64,000 nucleotides of DNA from Eutypella sp. D-1 (GCA_023313575.1 JAJTTP010000006.1:2418001-2482000), one strand, 5' to 3'; positions 36,676-48,838 are shown, numbered from the stretch's first letter. A program made the numbers and translations. Notes: generated by a model from the sequence alone, not told the origin.

Positions 36676-39600
36676 TTAGTTGAGGAATCCCTTGCAAGCC
36701 GCTGTGCCACACAGGCAAGGAATGCGGTCAAGGCTGCCAATTTCCCGCTCGAACTTGTAGTCGTACGTCAACTCCTCGTCTATAAGCGCGACGTTATTAG
36801 CACATGTCCCGTCGAATTTTGACTGAAATGATTATGGAGTGATGGAACTTACTCTGAGCGATGTCTCGAAGGGCGTAGATGACGATTCTCTTGCTGCCCT
36901 CCACCTTGATGATCTTGGCCGTGCAGTTGGGCATGCAGCTGTGGTTGATGAAACGGGCGATGCCTCCCTTCTTCGTGGCATCGATGACCGTGTTATCGTC
37001 GATACGGAACAGGTAACTACTGCCAATGCCGCTCTTCAGGTAGCGGTTCTCGCGAATCTCAGCGATCTGCTGCCGCACCTCCTCACCGACGTACTCGATA
37101 ATCATGTCGTCCTTATTGATGTTCTCCATGGCGTACAAACCCCAATTGTGGATGGCAGAGCGAGCAAATTTGACCGGTTTCTTCCGCTTCTTAAGCTGGT
37201 TGAACCTGAGCACGTCGGCATCCTGGCCTAGAGTCTTCTTCTGATCGTTCAAGTCGGCCACGAAGCGCCGGTTATTGACACGGTTTGCTCTTGAGTTGCC
37301 TTTGGCAAGTAACTTCTCGGCAGCAAGCCGGGCAGCCTCAGCAGCCGCGGCAACCGTATCTTTACCGTTCTTGGCAGCGCGAAGTTGCCTCTCTTCCCTC
37401 GCTTTCTGCACCTTGAGGTGATGAGGGAGATACTTGGACTTCTCCGAATTGAGTATCTTCTTGACCCCTTCGGCACGAGCGCATCCTGTAGGGTTTGGTA
37501 CGTAGTATCCCTCGATGGTTATGGGCTCTACAGCCTGTGTCTTTTCCGCGTTGAGCTCGCGTACACGGTTATGCCGCCAGACCCAGAGAAGTGGATCGCC
37601 TATCTCAGCCACTGGGAACTTCTTCTTGAGTTTCGTGATGTCGGGGTTGTCCTTCGCGTGAAGCTGCAGGTCTTGCACAGACTCAACTGCAAGCTTGAAA
37701 GCCTCCGGTATCGCCATAGCAGGAAGCACAGCGTCGGAGAAGCGGTCATCCGGTATTATAGGTTCATTGACTTCCTCGGTCGCCTGTTTGTTCATCTTCT
37801 CCTCTGGCTCCAGGGTCTCCTCTTTATCCGCCTGTTCTAAGACCTCCTCGACGTAAGCATCCTGCTGCTGTTTCTTCATAGCCTCCCGCTCCTCGAACAA
37901 CTGCTTCTTGGTCTTCTTCTTAGGCTTTACCGGCGGCGCCGTCTTCTTCTTGCCCTTGGCGGCCTTCTCGGTAGGTGTCGGAGGCTGGGTAGCGCCTGGG
38001 GCGTTTGGCACGGCATCGACGGGACTAGGGAATTCGTTCTCGAGGGTATCAATCGTGACGCCAAATAGCTCCTCATCAGATTTCTTCTGTCGCTTGATCA
38101 CGGCTTCCACCTGCAAATCAAACTTCCTCTTCTTGGTACGAGCGGTTCCGTCGTTCAAGCCGAAGCTCGCCTCCGTCATCGAGTCTTCATCAACGAAGTT
38201 ATCATCAAACGCATCCTCGTCCGTGCTCATGCGGCTGCGTGGTCGTGATTCTGGCTCCTCGGTATCCCTTGCCAGGGAATCACGATTTCCAGCCTCATCC
38301 TCGGAGGCTTCATCATCGCTGTCGGCTGGTTGAAGGCGGTGGTGGAGGGAGCGGAATGCGTTGCGTACAGCTACAGGGCGTCTCCGAGCGAACGGATCGG
38401 TGAAGACATAGTTGCGCTGCGCTGCTCCTTGACCCTTGGCCTTTTTAAAACGAGGCAAACTCTGAATTTCTTTGCGCCCAGTGCGTCGCTCAATAGGGTC
38501 AGCTCTGGAGTTAGGTGTACTGATAGGAGTGGCCTCCCTCTCCTCCACGTTCTTGGAGGGCCGAGGCGCGCCGGCAGGATCTTCCAGGTTGAGTTTGCGT
38601 CTCTTCGCGACGTGGTTGTCCGGATCGAGGAATTTAAACAGCTTCGGTATGGCGACTTTTGTTCTGATTTGTCGGATCATTTGCTCCGTTAATTCGCGCT
38701 TGATGACTTCAGCAGCCTCCTGTACCGGATCAAAGTTCTTAGCTCGCTGTTTCTTCTCTTCTTCCAGGACTGCCTCTTCGTCACGACGCCGATCGTCGCG
38801 ACGTCCCGATTCACGGTCGTCCCAGTGGCGTGGCTCGAGTATCGGTCGTCTTTCTGGCCGAGCTGGGTCGCTTCGCCGGCGGGGGCGGCTTGAGCTTCGA
38901 GCCGAATCCTTCTCAGCGCCTCCTGGATGGTATCTCATCACCATGGTGTAAGTGAAGAATGCGCTACCATCGGCGGACTTGAAACATCTGTAGGCCTCGT
39001 CGCGTCCATCTCTGGTATTGGCGAAGACGATATAGTAGCCGGTCCTATCGGCACGGATATCGTCAAACTGGAAGGATTTCAAGCGCTTCTTCATATGGGA
39101 GATGGTCGCCGGAATGACGGGGACGTTCGCATCAGAGACGAAGATATATGGCTCGCCAGTGAGAGTGCTCGAAATGGTTTGGGGCTCGATTAGCGAGTGG
39201 GGTTTGGGTTTGGTGGGTGGAGGCCATGCTGAGTCGGCAACGGGAGTTGCGCGCTGTCGCTCGGCAGCAGGTCCTCTTGGAGCCATGGGGGGCGGTTTGG
39301 AGGGTCCCTCCACAGCCTTTGGTCGAGGGCCTGTAGGTACAGATGGTGTCGCAGTAGCGGAAGGAGTAGGGGTGACGGAGGCCATAGCACGAGCCATTTC
39401 TTCACGATCTTTTCGGAGGACCGCCTCGAGCATAAGTCTACTCTTCTTGCCATCTCGATCGAACTCGACCCTGACTACGTTCGCCTCGATCTTGCGACCG
39501 TTCAATACGCGAACAGCCCTTTTTGCGGCATCTATAGCGGTTACTGGACCGGCCCGCCGGTGTTGCTTCGAGTCCCTGTAACGGAAAGTTGCGAAGCCGA

Positions 39601-40685
39601 GATAGCTTCCGGTATCAGGATGCATCTTATTACTACTTTCCGCAATGTCGCCAAACGATGCAAATATGGTTGCGACCTTGGAAAATGTGATCAAGGGGTT
39701 GAAGCCGCTCACGACGATTTGGGTGGGAGGGCCAGGCCCGATGGAAGTGATAGGATCATATGAATAAGGCTTCAGGTTATAGGGGGTCTGGCGCAACCTC
39801 GCCTTGGGGAGGTGAAAGTCGACATTGATATAGTCAAGCCAACTGCCCTTGGCAAGGCGTGGATCTGGAGGGGGGGCGTCATCTTCCTGTTTCAACATAT
39901 TTTTATTAGCCAAATATTTCAGACACATACACGCGCGCACACACACACACAAAGTCAGATGACGCCCCCCCTTCTCCACGAATATTATATTGGTTACGTA
40001 CCGAACCGAAATCTTGGTATTTGGGCTTCATGGCTTTCTTATCGGCAGGGGTCAAGGTCTTATCGGTTAAAGGGTCGTGTATACACTTGATACCCTTGAC
40101 GGGGAGATTGGGATCTCGAGCCGGAGGACGTTCCGCAAAACGTGGAGGCTGGGATGAGGCCGTAGTGGAATTTGTAGGGCCGGGTTGAGGAGGAGCCGAG
40201 GCATTCATCTTTCCGGATGGCAAGTTTGATGGGTGAGCTGGAGAGCTGAAATTGGTGAGGGGAGTGAGGTTATTGTTGTTATTGTTCGCAGAGTAGGAGG
40301 AAGCATTCAAGGAGGCCGCAGGGGCGTTGTTGGTGCTTGCGCTGAAGACAGAGGAAACTGTACTCGCGTGGGAGCTCGCAGAACCAGCGCCATTGAGGAT
40401 ATCTCCTTGTAAAGACTCGTTATCATCCGTCGGGGGATGCGCGGCATTGGCTGATAGCGACGATGAATCGTGCTTGAGGCCATCGCGATGATTATGAGTA
40501 TGAGTATGAGTATGATTAATATTGGGATTATTAGTAGGAGTTGTAGTCCTTGAGTCGCGATCGGCAGGAGAGTCAGAAATTCTGGTGGACCTTTCTCGTT
40601 CCCGTTCCCGCTCGTTGGCCTTATCTCTTGCGGCGCGAGGAGCATTGGGGAAGAACTCCTTATATCCAGCGCTAGGAGGAGCCAT
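36676..40685 (-). CDS. SET1: Histone H3-K4 methyltransferase Set1 (COMPASS catalytic subunit)
   Basis: Nuclear; methylates histone H3 Lys4 within COMPASS. Exons 40685..40002, 39886..36853 and 36779..36676 give 1273 residues. I chose ATG at 40685 ([17 protein letters not shown]); the open frame upstream has no ATG. Domains in order: disordered Ser/Asn/His-rich N terminus with a His-Thr repeat and six Asn; an RRM (~285-372, starting [12 protein letters not shown]); a second RNA-binding/SPOC-like region ([20 protein letters not shown]); a long Lys/Glu-rich linker; an n-SET region ([19 protein letters not shown]); and SET, with [33 protein letters not shown] (1206-1216) and ELTYDYKFE. The post-SET motif [13 protein letters not shown] forms the C terminus (1261-1273). 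The last intron, 73 nt, separates SET from post-SET. All catalytic residues are present. Confidence 0.95.
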
Positions 40686-40730
40686 GATGGCAGATGCCGG
40701 GGACAAGGATGGTATAGCGATGGTAATAGA

Positions 40731-40752
40731 GGTGGTGGTGGTGGTGGTGGTG
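40731..40752. repeat. (GGT)n microsatellite in SET1 leader
   Basis: Seven GGT units about 46 bp upstream of the minus-strand SET1 start; transcribed it would be an ACC repeat in the leader. Confidence 0.85.
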
Positions 40753-40957
40753 ATGATATCGATGTGCGGCCTCCACTACCCGCCGACCATCATATCTTAT
40801 ATCGGAGATCCTAAGCAAGACCATTCATTCGTGGATGTAATTATCTCGAGGGCGGGTATGAAGGATATGAGTAAGGTGAGGGTTGCCTCCGGATGGGGGG
40901 TTGCAAAAAGAAGAAGAAGAGGAGGAGGAATGAGAAGAAGGGGAGGTTGTAGAAAGA

Positions 40958-40978
40958 TGTGTGTGTGTGTGTGTGTGT
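40958..40978. repeat. (TG)n microsatellite upstream of SET1
   Basis: Ten TG units followed by degenerate GTATGTGTGTTGTGTG sequence to ~41010; CA-repeat on the SET1 sense strand. Confidence 0.9.
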
Positions 40979-41694
40979 CTGTACGTGTATGAGTATGTGT
41001 GTTGTGTGTGGTTGAGTGTGGTTGAGTGGTGGGAGAAAGGACACGCGCAAAAGTCGTGCAAAAGTCGTGTAAATTGTCGAAAGTACTTGGAGTACTTAGG
41101 TAGAATAGTCCATTCAGGTAGGCATGGATGTATGCTATTGTGTATTGTGTAGGTGCACCACCAACTCTTCCACTATCCGACCACTAACCACTACCACGTC
41201 CAACTACCACGTCCCAACTTCCACGTCCACGCGCGACAAAAAATTACCAGTAATGAAGTAAACTTTTGTGACGTGTATCGGCGCTTTGAATTGCGATAAC
41301 TGCCAAGCCGGATGGGTGCAAATATCAAATGCGCATAGGTATCGAGTCGCCGAATGGTAGAGAAGAAGATAAAGTTAATGGCGACCTTATATCATTCCCG
41401 ATTGTTGTAGTGGTCTCGGGTTCTTTGTGTGTATGTCAGGTTGTTGGTCGGTATGTTCTATGTAAGCCCTGGAGATATTGTAGGTTCCGTAGTTTGTAGG
41501 TAGTAGAAAGTTTCCTCGGTACAGGTGCTAACAGGCTAGGGTAGAGTTAGGTTGGCGGAATGGGAATTGGAGAGATCCACGGGTAAAAAAAAGAAAGAAG
41601 TTGCTTCCAGGTTGTTGCTTGGTTACTGAAAAAATCACGCTAACGATTTAGGTTGAATTGGGGCAGCCAAGGCCTGTGGCCCCAAAAAACTGTA

Positions 41695-41935
41695 TGTACC
41701 TACTTAGGTAGATACCTTATGTCAGTAGCCTGGGGGCCTGGGGATGATGGGATTTGCAGGTGAGCATGCCAGGCATGAGGTCTGGAGGTCAATGGATAAT
41801 GGATGGTACCTTGACGCTGTTAAACTCACTGTACCTACATATGTACCTACCTACATGTAGGTACCTAGGCACCTAAAGTTTCCAAAGTTTCAAGGTCTTC
41901 CTTGTATGTAGGTACCTACTCAAGTACTCACAGTT
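41695..41935. repeat. TACCTAGGTA-type palindrome clusters
   Basis: TGTACCTACTTAGGTAG at ~41694 and a dense group at 41830-41935 including ATGTACCTACCTACATG, GTAGGTACCTAGGCACC and GTAGGTACCTACTC. Confidence 0.65.
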
Positions 41936-42689
41936 GTATCTCATAAGACATGCTTGCCTTATCCTATCTGATAAGAGAATTTCCAAGTTCTTCCAACCTA
42001 CCTGGGTAGGTTGATCCTCTCATAAGGTTGTTAGAAGGTGCATTCCTATTTACCCACGCATGTAATTGCAGTCTCCTTTTGGGCCCTTTTTTGGGGGAGG
42101 TTTCATCCCCATTGAGAAGAGCGACTGACTACCAATAAAGACGACTGGACGGATATTAATAATATCAATAGACAGAACTGAAATCTCACTGTTGGAGACT
42201 TACAACTGCTGACCATATTGCAATAAATAAAACACGCATACCTAGATATACATACCCCTAGGTACATCTGGCTAAGCCACACGCACCTCTCTAAGCCACT
42301 GGGGAGGCTGTGAGGCAACTGGCAGGAGACTAAAAAAAGATGGAGATGAGATGGACTGGAGTGAATGGTAAAATCTACGTACATACTACTTAATAGTAAG
42401 GGGCTAGAATAAATTGGGTACAAGTACAGATTACCACAGCACTATGTAAGCTCACTTACATAGTACTGCCGGAACTGCATGTGATGACTTGTATGGCCCT
42501 TGCAGAAAATCCGACGTCATCCCTCCCTCCTTCACTTACTCGCATCTGACTTTTTTTTACATGCAAAAAGAAATACGCCTAGAGTAGGAGAGACAAGAAA
42601 AAGATTCCGATGGGGCAACCAACCACTTTTTATGGGATGACAAGGAACTGGTCTTGCTGGTTGAACTCCATGACTACATATTGGGACGC

Positions 42690-42703
42690 GGGGGGGGGGG
42701 GGG
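42690..42703. repeat. G14 homopolymer
   Basis: Uninterrupted run of 14 G, the longest homopolymer I see in the window; the exact length may vary or be a sequencing estimate. Confidence 0.8.
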
Positions 42704-43678
42704 TGTTGGGTGAAATTCCCGGCTGAAAACCGGAGAAGTTAACATTCGGGGAAGTTGACGTGCAAACGTGCAGGGAAAGAAGGGGAAGGTAGCAATGCAA
42801 TGCTGGATCGAATATAGATGAGCAAACAGGCTGGACAGGCTGGGCAGGATAGGACAGGATAGGACGGAGGAGACGCCACATCAATCATTCACCACCCGTT
42901 GCTGTTTGCCGCTGCTGCTACTACGTCGAAGCCACATGGTCTTCGAGTGACAAAAAATTGGAAGCGTGAGCATGCATCGACGCACCAGCAGCACCGGCTT
43001 CGTCGTACATAGGAGGGAATGGGGGCGTTTTGGGACGACGTAACATACATACCTACATAGATTGACTGTATTTGGAACCCTTGCCATCACTCACCGGTCG
43101 ATTTGCTTAAAGATCCATTTTCCGGGCTGGATTTCGGTGACACCTGATGGCGGACCAAAATTGGTTGTTGGAGGCAGACACCAACGTCGATTATCTATAC
43201 AGTCTTTGTTCATTGCACGGAAGCAGCAAAAACAGGGCCGGCTAATATAGCAAAGTCCGACACACAACAGCCGTTGGCAACATAACACCCTCCGATGGCT
43301 CTTTGAAGAACGATCAGAGATATGCGCCTGGGAAGTCGGTATAACGAGATGAACATTTATTAATTCTTCTGCATCGGAGGCAAGGACGTGTAATATGATA
43401 CAACCAGTATTTTCGGGGAACTCATTCATAATGATGTACAGTCGGACTCGTCGTACTTCTCGTCCGGATTCAGCAACCCCCCTGGCCCCTCATCAAGCAC
43501 AACCGGGTTTGACTGTGGTACAACTCCGTGGCTCAGGCCACCTAACTCACCCGTAATACGCCGACCAGACATTCAAAATACAAAATGCAAGAGGGTCCAA
43601 CACCAACACCAATCAATATAACGCCATTCCCGTAGTTCGTTCGCGTAGTCTATCCAGAGCTGGTGCGCGGCACCGGGT

Positions 43679-45205
43679 TCAGTCGGCCAGCTTCAGCTCG
43701 AAGCCATCGTCGTCATCATCTCCGCACAAGCTGTCAGGCAGGCCACCGCCGAGGAGATCGCAGTCGTCGTCGTCGTCCTCGCCGTCCATGCCCAGGTCAG
43801 GGTTGAAGATGGAGAGGAACGGGACCCGCTCCTTCCACTGCTGATCCTCAGCGGCAGCGGCGGAGCTCTGATTCTCGGCGAACAGACTCGGCGTGACGGT
43901 CCTTTCCGAATCGGTCGACGACACTGCGGTATCGGGGCGCGGCAGGCTGCCGACGGAGCGCGTGGGGTTGGGCTTGGCCGTGCCCTGCGCCAGCGCCGAC
44001 GCCGTAGCCCGGCCCTTGCTGTACCCGATCGTAGTTCTTGAGTTGGCCTCGAGGCCCTTCTTCTCTGTGCCGGCAGATGGGATCCGCGACGCCACCGGCA
44101 GCCTCGTCGTCGGCTGTCTGGCCGCCCGGAAGCCCGGCATGGCGAGGCCGAGGCCAGTGGTGCCAGTGGCCTCCTTCTTCTTCGGCAGACTGTTGTTCTC
44201 CGCGGGCCTGGCCATCCGTCGCTGCAGCGACCTCGTCCCCTCGTCCATAGCCAGGGCGGACGCGGCGTTCTTGGACGCGATGGTAGGCGGTGCTTTACGG
44301 GCGACGGCGGCGGGGGCCTTGGACTTGTCCGGCCTAGCCGGGTTCGGGGCCGGGGCCGTCGCCTTTTTCTTGAGCGGCGCCACGCCGGCCTCCTCCAGCT
44401 CGTCCTGGATGGCCCATTCGAAATTTTCCATGTCCTCCAGGACCCGGCGATCGCACTCCTCGAGCGCTTTCCTGGACCTTTCCTGCATCCGCCTGTCGGA
44501 CGCGGACACGCCGTGCTCGTCGACGGGGTCGACGTAGTAGTCGTAGTAGCCCCGGAACATGTTCTCACGCTTCAGGCCCTCGAAGGTGAGGACACCATCA
44601 GGGAAAACGTCGGACTCGTAGGGTAGGTCCTTGGGCCTGGGGGGGCAGTACTCGACGTCGTCGTCATCGTCACCGTCGCTCAGATGCACGGCTGCCTCGG
44701 CGTGGACCTGGAGCTTTTGCGTCTCGGCCTGGGGCTGTTTCGCCTTGGGCCGCGCCGTCGTCGGCGCCTTCGTGGCGGACTTCTCGATCTCCCGGATAGC
44801 GCTCTTAACGTTGCCCGGCTGCTGTGCGGCGGCGGCCCTGGCCTTCGCGTTGGTCGTCTTGTCCCCGAGAACGGCTCTGCTTCGTTGTGCTATGGGCTCA
44901 CCATCAGAATACTACTATTAGAATAAGAGGGGCTCCCTCCCGTGGAGGAAATGCCGGGATCGCTTACCCATGGGCGTGACGAAGCTCGACTTGTCGAGGC
45001 CCTTCTTGACGGACTTGGTGGTCAGGACATTCTCATTGCCGCGAGCACGGCCGGTCAGGTTGCCCTTAGCACCCCCGACAACATGGGCCGCATTCTCGTC
45101 GTTCAGAGGGACCTTCAAGGGTGTTTTCGGGTACCGGGCGCCGGGTGTCTTGGGCGGGCGCTGGTGACCCAGCACCCGGTTCTCCTGGTTGCGGGCGGCC
45201 AGCAT
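43679..45205 (-). CDS. Candidate securin (Pds1/Cut2-like separase inhibitor)
   Basis: Exons 45205..44968 and 44889..43679 give 482 residues. I did not recognise a named family by overall length, but the motif order fits securin. The N terminus is basic and carries KTPGARYPKTPLKVPLNDEN. A destruction-box-like RAVLGDKTT lies at residues 84-92, very close to the second D-box known from fission yeast Cut2. An acidic patch then runs into DVEYCPPR (157-164) and DLPYESD, which resembles the E-I-E-x-x-P pseudosubstrate segment of securins and the following LPY of yeast Pds1. The rest is disordered and Ala/Pro/Lys-rich, and the last ~50 residues are strongly acidic. No clear KEN box is seen. The intron (44967..44890) has donor GTAAGC and acceptor TAG. 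The role, holding separase inactive in the nucleus until anaphase, is inferred from short motifs only. Confidence 0.6.
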
Positions 45206-46511
45206 TGCTTTTTTTTAATCTCTTCTCCGTGTTCGAGTCGTAAGAGCGCTGCTCTTTGGTTACCTGTAATTCGAAATCTAAAAAGTGATGGACGACGCCG
45301 TAAGAGGCGAAAAAAGTTCTAACTGCAATCCAGAGATGCAATGCGGTTGGAATGGAATAGTGCACCCTGGTGGACTGTGTGGGCTAGAATTCCGTGGTTC
45401 CCGAAATCCTGAAGTCGGTGTGTGTGGATGTTATTGTGCACAGTCGAATCAGAATTGATTACCTACTGGGCATGCAAAGGAGTATTGCGATCTTGGACGC
45501 ATTCAAGGCGAAAGTTAGTTTGCTTCTCGTACGGTCTGTGGGTTTCGTCGAATATAAACAAAATTACCGTTGCCAGAGCAACCTCGCAGTCGCAAACGTA
45601 CTAGCCCGCCCCGAACCCAGATAGGAAAGGTTCAATCAGGTAGCGGTGACAACCTTGGAAGGGTGAGCAGGTGCCTCCCAACTCCTGGTAGCTAACTGTA
45701 CGAAGTACCTTAAGTAAGGCGTTCAAGTACCATGCTACCCACTGACAGGTTAATTTAAGACCAATAGGAAGGAAGGGATGAAGCAATCTTGGAAGATGGA
45801 GGGGTAAGCTCCTAACTAAAGAATGGATAGTGGCCATCTAGTGGGCGGTAGATGCTCAGTGACCACCTAATCAGCTAATTCCCACTGCCTAATTCCAAAG
45901 TACATACCACCCACAAGGTAGTAAGGGTAGTAGCCCCCCAATGAGGTACATTCCAGGGAGTGTTGTCTCCCTAAAAGTAACAGTAATAGTGTGTCCACTA
46001 CAAGTAATGATGTTTAATGGTGTATACCTACCCCATGAAGATACTGCTCAGGTAGGTGGCGTAGGTGGCAGGTGCAAAGGGCAAAGGGGGGGTTTGCTTG
46101 TGCAAAGACCCAGGGGGGCCCCATCAACCCCTTTCAGTGAACTTCCACGGGCCAATACGTTTACTCCACAGCCATTATTACAGCAATTACAGCAATTACA
46201 AGCCAATCTACCAACCAATCTACCACCCGGACTACTTCATAGGTGCCTGCCCAAGTAGCCGCCTATGTGTGTGTGGCCTTATCCTTCCTTTACTTCTTAT
46301 GTAGTAGTGAAAGCAACTTGAGTCCCCTTTCTTTCTCTTTCTCTCAAGAACTTCCAACTCCCTACTACTTTCTTACAACGACAACATAACCACGACACAC
46401 CCACCTCACGAACCTCTCCCATCGTTTTCCCATCTAAGCCTCGTCCTCTCTACTGCTTTTTCAACTTCGCTTTCATCTCGTTTTCGATTTTCGAGCGCAT
46501 AATCATTCATC
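45206..46511. other. Divergent promoter region, candidate securin / tropomyosin
   Basis: No supported gene. Contains repeated CAATTACAG and CCAATCTACCA words at 46180-46220 (two copies each), then a C/T-rich tract (46325-46500) that probably is the tropomyosin leader. Short open frames lack motifs. Confidence 0.5.
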
Positions 46512-47455
46512 ATGGACCGCATCAAGGAGGTCAGTGAAACGCCTTCGCATGGCTCCCCTTTTTTTGCTATTTACCCCGCCATCTCATGTCGGGATCCCTG
46601 GAAACCACCACCAGCAACCCTGATGAGACTATGATTGTTCTTCACGATCGCAAGATGTTATATAGTCTCACGATACCATAATCCCATATTTTGTCAATTA
46701 TACACTTGTCTCATGTTGTTCCCCATGAGACGGGATGTATATAAGACACATGATGTTATTCTATGCCTACCTACCTTACCTATCTACTTGCTTGTTTTCC
46801 AAAGAAAGATCCATGCCATAGAACATGGAAGAAGCTAACGGCCCCCCGTCTCATAGAAAATGAACCAGCTCCGTCTGGAGGCTGACGAGTCGGCCGCCCG
46901 GGTCGAGGAGCTCCAGAACAAGGTCAAGGCACTGGAGCAGGAGAACCTCGCCAAGGAGCAGGAAATCACCTCCCTTTCCCACAAGAACGGCCTCCTGGAG
47001 TCCGAGAACGAGAAACTCGACACTTCGGTCAGAGACCTGAAGAAAGCCGCCACTGAGGGGGAGCAACATGGTACGCACAACGAAACCTTGCAACGAAGAC
47101 TGCAACTTCTCGAGGAAGAAGCCGAAGTAGCAGACAAAACTCTTCGTGAAGCCAATGAGAAGTAAGTTTCATCCCATCCACCCTGATACTCTACTACCCT
47201 GATATTATATATATATCATGATATGACACAAGTTCCCATCCATAAATCCTGGACTTGACATCTTGCTAACCACGCACCACAATCCTTCGCAGACTTCGAC
47301 AAACTGACGTAAAAGCCGGCCACTTTGAGCGCAAGGTACAAGCGCTGGAGAACGAGCGGGACCAGTGGGAGACGAAGTACGAGGACATGTCCAAGAAGTA
47401 CCAGGACCTGCAGAAGGAGCTCGAGACCCTGCAGCAAGAGATCGGCAACATCTAG
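46512..47455 (+). CDS. TPM1: Tropomyosin (Cdc8/Tpm1)
   Basis: Actin-cable-stabilising coiled coil. Exons 46512..46529, 46857..47161 and 47293..47455 give 161 residues, the same length as fission yeast Cdc8. Exon 1 codes only MDRIKE, then a 327-nt intron with donor GTCAGT follows, and exon 2 begins KMNQLRLEADESAARVEEL. The whole product is heptad-patterned with no proline or break (LEQENLAKEQEI, LLESENEKL, LRQTDVKAGHFERKVQAL) and ends LETLQQEIGNI. The early long intron is typical of cytoskeletal genes in filamentous fungi and may hold enhancer elements. Convergent with RRP17. The call is firm from length, heptads and ends. Confidence 0.93.
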
Positions 47456-47897
47456 GTTAACGGACGAACGTGCGACCGGATTCCTTCCACTGGCGGCGGC
47501 GGTTGCGGTTGCGGTTGCGGCGGCGGTTGCGGCGGCGGCGAGAGCGATGACGTGTCCCCGAGGACGAAGGGACGGAAAAGAGGTTTTCTTCGACCGAGAG
47601 AAACTGTTATCACGGAACCGTTTTTGTGAGAGGGGGGATTTGCAGCTCGTGGCTGGGGTGAATTCTATCCATCGATTATTAGGCAGTAAAGGGGTTGTTG
47701 AGAGGAGGAATAATACTGAAACTGATCTTTGGCGAATCACCAAGAATATTCCCGCCCCCATTCCGCGTTAAGACTACGCCTGCGTAATAGCCTATTAAGT
47801 GACGGCCTTAAATGGTCATGACATCCAACAAACAAAACAGTACGAGGGATAAAGTTTGGATTCGTAGGACTTGCTTGGGAAGAATGACGCAGAATCA
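47456..47897. other. Intergenic between convergent tropomyosin and RRP17
   Basis: Both 3' UTRs. A 49-nt GCGGTT/GCGGC repeat lies 37 nt after the tropomyosin stop (separate entry). Nothing else is recognised. Confidence 0.6.
47492..47540 (+). repeat. GCGGTT/GCGGC tandem repeat in tropomyosin 3' UTR
   Basis: GGC-triplets alternating with GGTTGC units. Only G-doublets occur, so at best a two-tetrad G-quadruplex could form on the mRNA strand; alternatively it is simple trinucleotide/hexanucleotide slippage. Confidence 0.8.
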
Positions 47898-48838
47898 TCA
47901 GATGGCTGCTTTCCTTTTCTTTCTAGCTTTCTGTCTCCTCTGTTCCTGTAGCCGCTCTGTCTTCGACTCATACCTGAACTTCTGCTTTTTCTTCTTATTG
48001 GTAGGCTCCCGCGTCATCCTCTTGTTGTTGCTCTGCCTCCTGTCCCCGGACCCGGATCCCCCCGCCTGTTCCTCTTTCCCCGCCTGCCCGTCTTCCTGCC
48101 CATCGTCGTCATCATCGTCTGGCTTCACCAGCCCGTCCCGCGAGACGTTGACGGACTCCACCGTGACGGTTGTGAAGCGGTCCTCGTCGACGTATTCCTC
48201 CTCATGGTCGAGTGGTTCGCCCGCGGTGGCGGCGGGGGTGTCTTCAAAGCCGTCCCATTCGCCGGCCGCTCCTTCCCTTCTTCCCCCCTCTCTATCATCG
48301 TCGTCGTCCGACATGTTGTCCTCCTCGTCTATGTAGCCGGCGCGCGCCGCCTCCTTAAGTATGGCCGTGACGTTCTGCACGTGCTCCTCGACTTCTTTCT
48401 TGCGCTCCTCTCGCACCTGCGGGTTTTCGTGCGATAAGATCGATAGGTTAGCTTGTGTGCCATGCCAGTACGTTCCCACCTGCCGCCGAGCCCGTGTTGT
48501 CATAGTTATATAAGACACAATGGAACAGATTGTCAACCCCCTCCCCCCTTCAATCCCAATCCCAACCCTGATCCTCAACCCCTTAACCGCCCCTCTTCCT
48601 CCCATGCGTATGTACGTACCTGTTTACGCAGGTCGATCTTCTCCTGGCGGGCGCGCTTTGCGGCCTCCTCCTGAGCGCGCTTGGTCCGCTGGACCTTGCG
48701 CTTGTGGAAGCCCGTCAGGTACTCGTTCCGGGCGTCGGGGTCGAACTTGATCTCCTCGACGGCGTGGGCGGCCTTTCGCTTCTTCGGCGGCGGGCCTCCT
48801 CCCAGGGCGCTTTTCTTAGGCCGCGGACGGGCGAACAT
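47898..48838 (-). CDS. RRP17: Nucleolar 5'-exonuclease Rrp17 (Nop25/NOL12 family)
   Basis: Exons 48838..48620 and 48416..47898 give 245 residues. The N-terminal part has EEIKFDPDARNEYLTGFHKR, then KRAQEEAAKRARQEKIDLRK and, after the intron, REERKKEVEEHVQNVTAIL. This is the conserved helical Nop25 domain. An acidic, disordered middle and a Lys/Arg-rich C terminus (KKKKQKFRYESKTERLQEQ) follow, typical of NOL12/Rrp17. Yeast Rrp17 trims the 5' ends of 5.8S/25S precursors in the nucleolus. The intron (48619..48417) is 203 nt with donor GTACGT. Start at 48838 gives MFARPRPKK. Divergent from BIG1. Confidence 0.88.

Larger units (their letters stand above)
40686..43678. other. 3-kb intergenic upstream of SET1
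   Basis: No supported gene. Close to the SET1 start are a GGT microsatellite and a TG microsatellite. Farther off are TACCTAGGTA clusters (41695-41720, 41830-41935) and a 14-G homopolymer (42690-42703). A 112-codon minus-strand frame (43429..43091) is Cys-rich but lacks a signal peptide or splice partners and lies in the likely 3' UTR of the next minus-strand gene. Confidence 0.5.

Noticed and set aside
40686..40706. Seven-codon N-terminal extension of SET1
   Set aside because: The extension would have to start at TTG; the first ATG is at 40685 and gives the expected N terminus.
43091..43429. 112-codon Cys-rich minus-strand frame that might be a small secreted protein
   Set aside because: No signal peptide, no splice partners, no recognised motif, and position in the probable 3' UTR of the securin candidate.
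43693..44568. Long alternative frames through the securin candidate, including a plus-strand 214-codon frame
   Set aside because: Their translations are Arg/Ser or Ala/Ser low-complexity shadows of a GC-rich exon, without motifs or splice sites.
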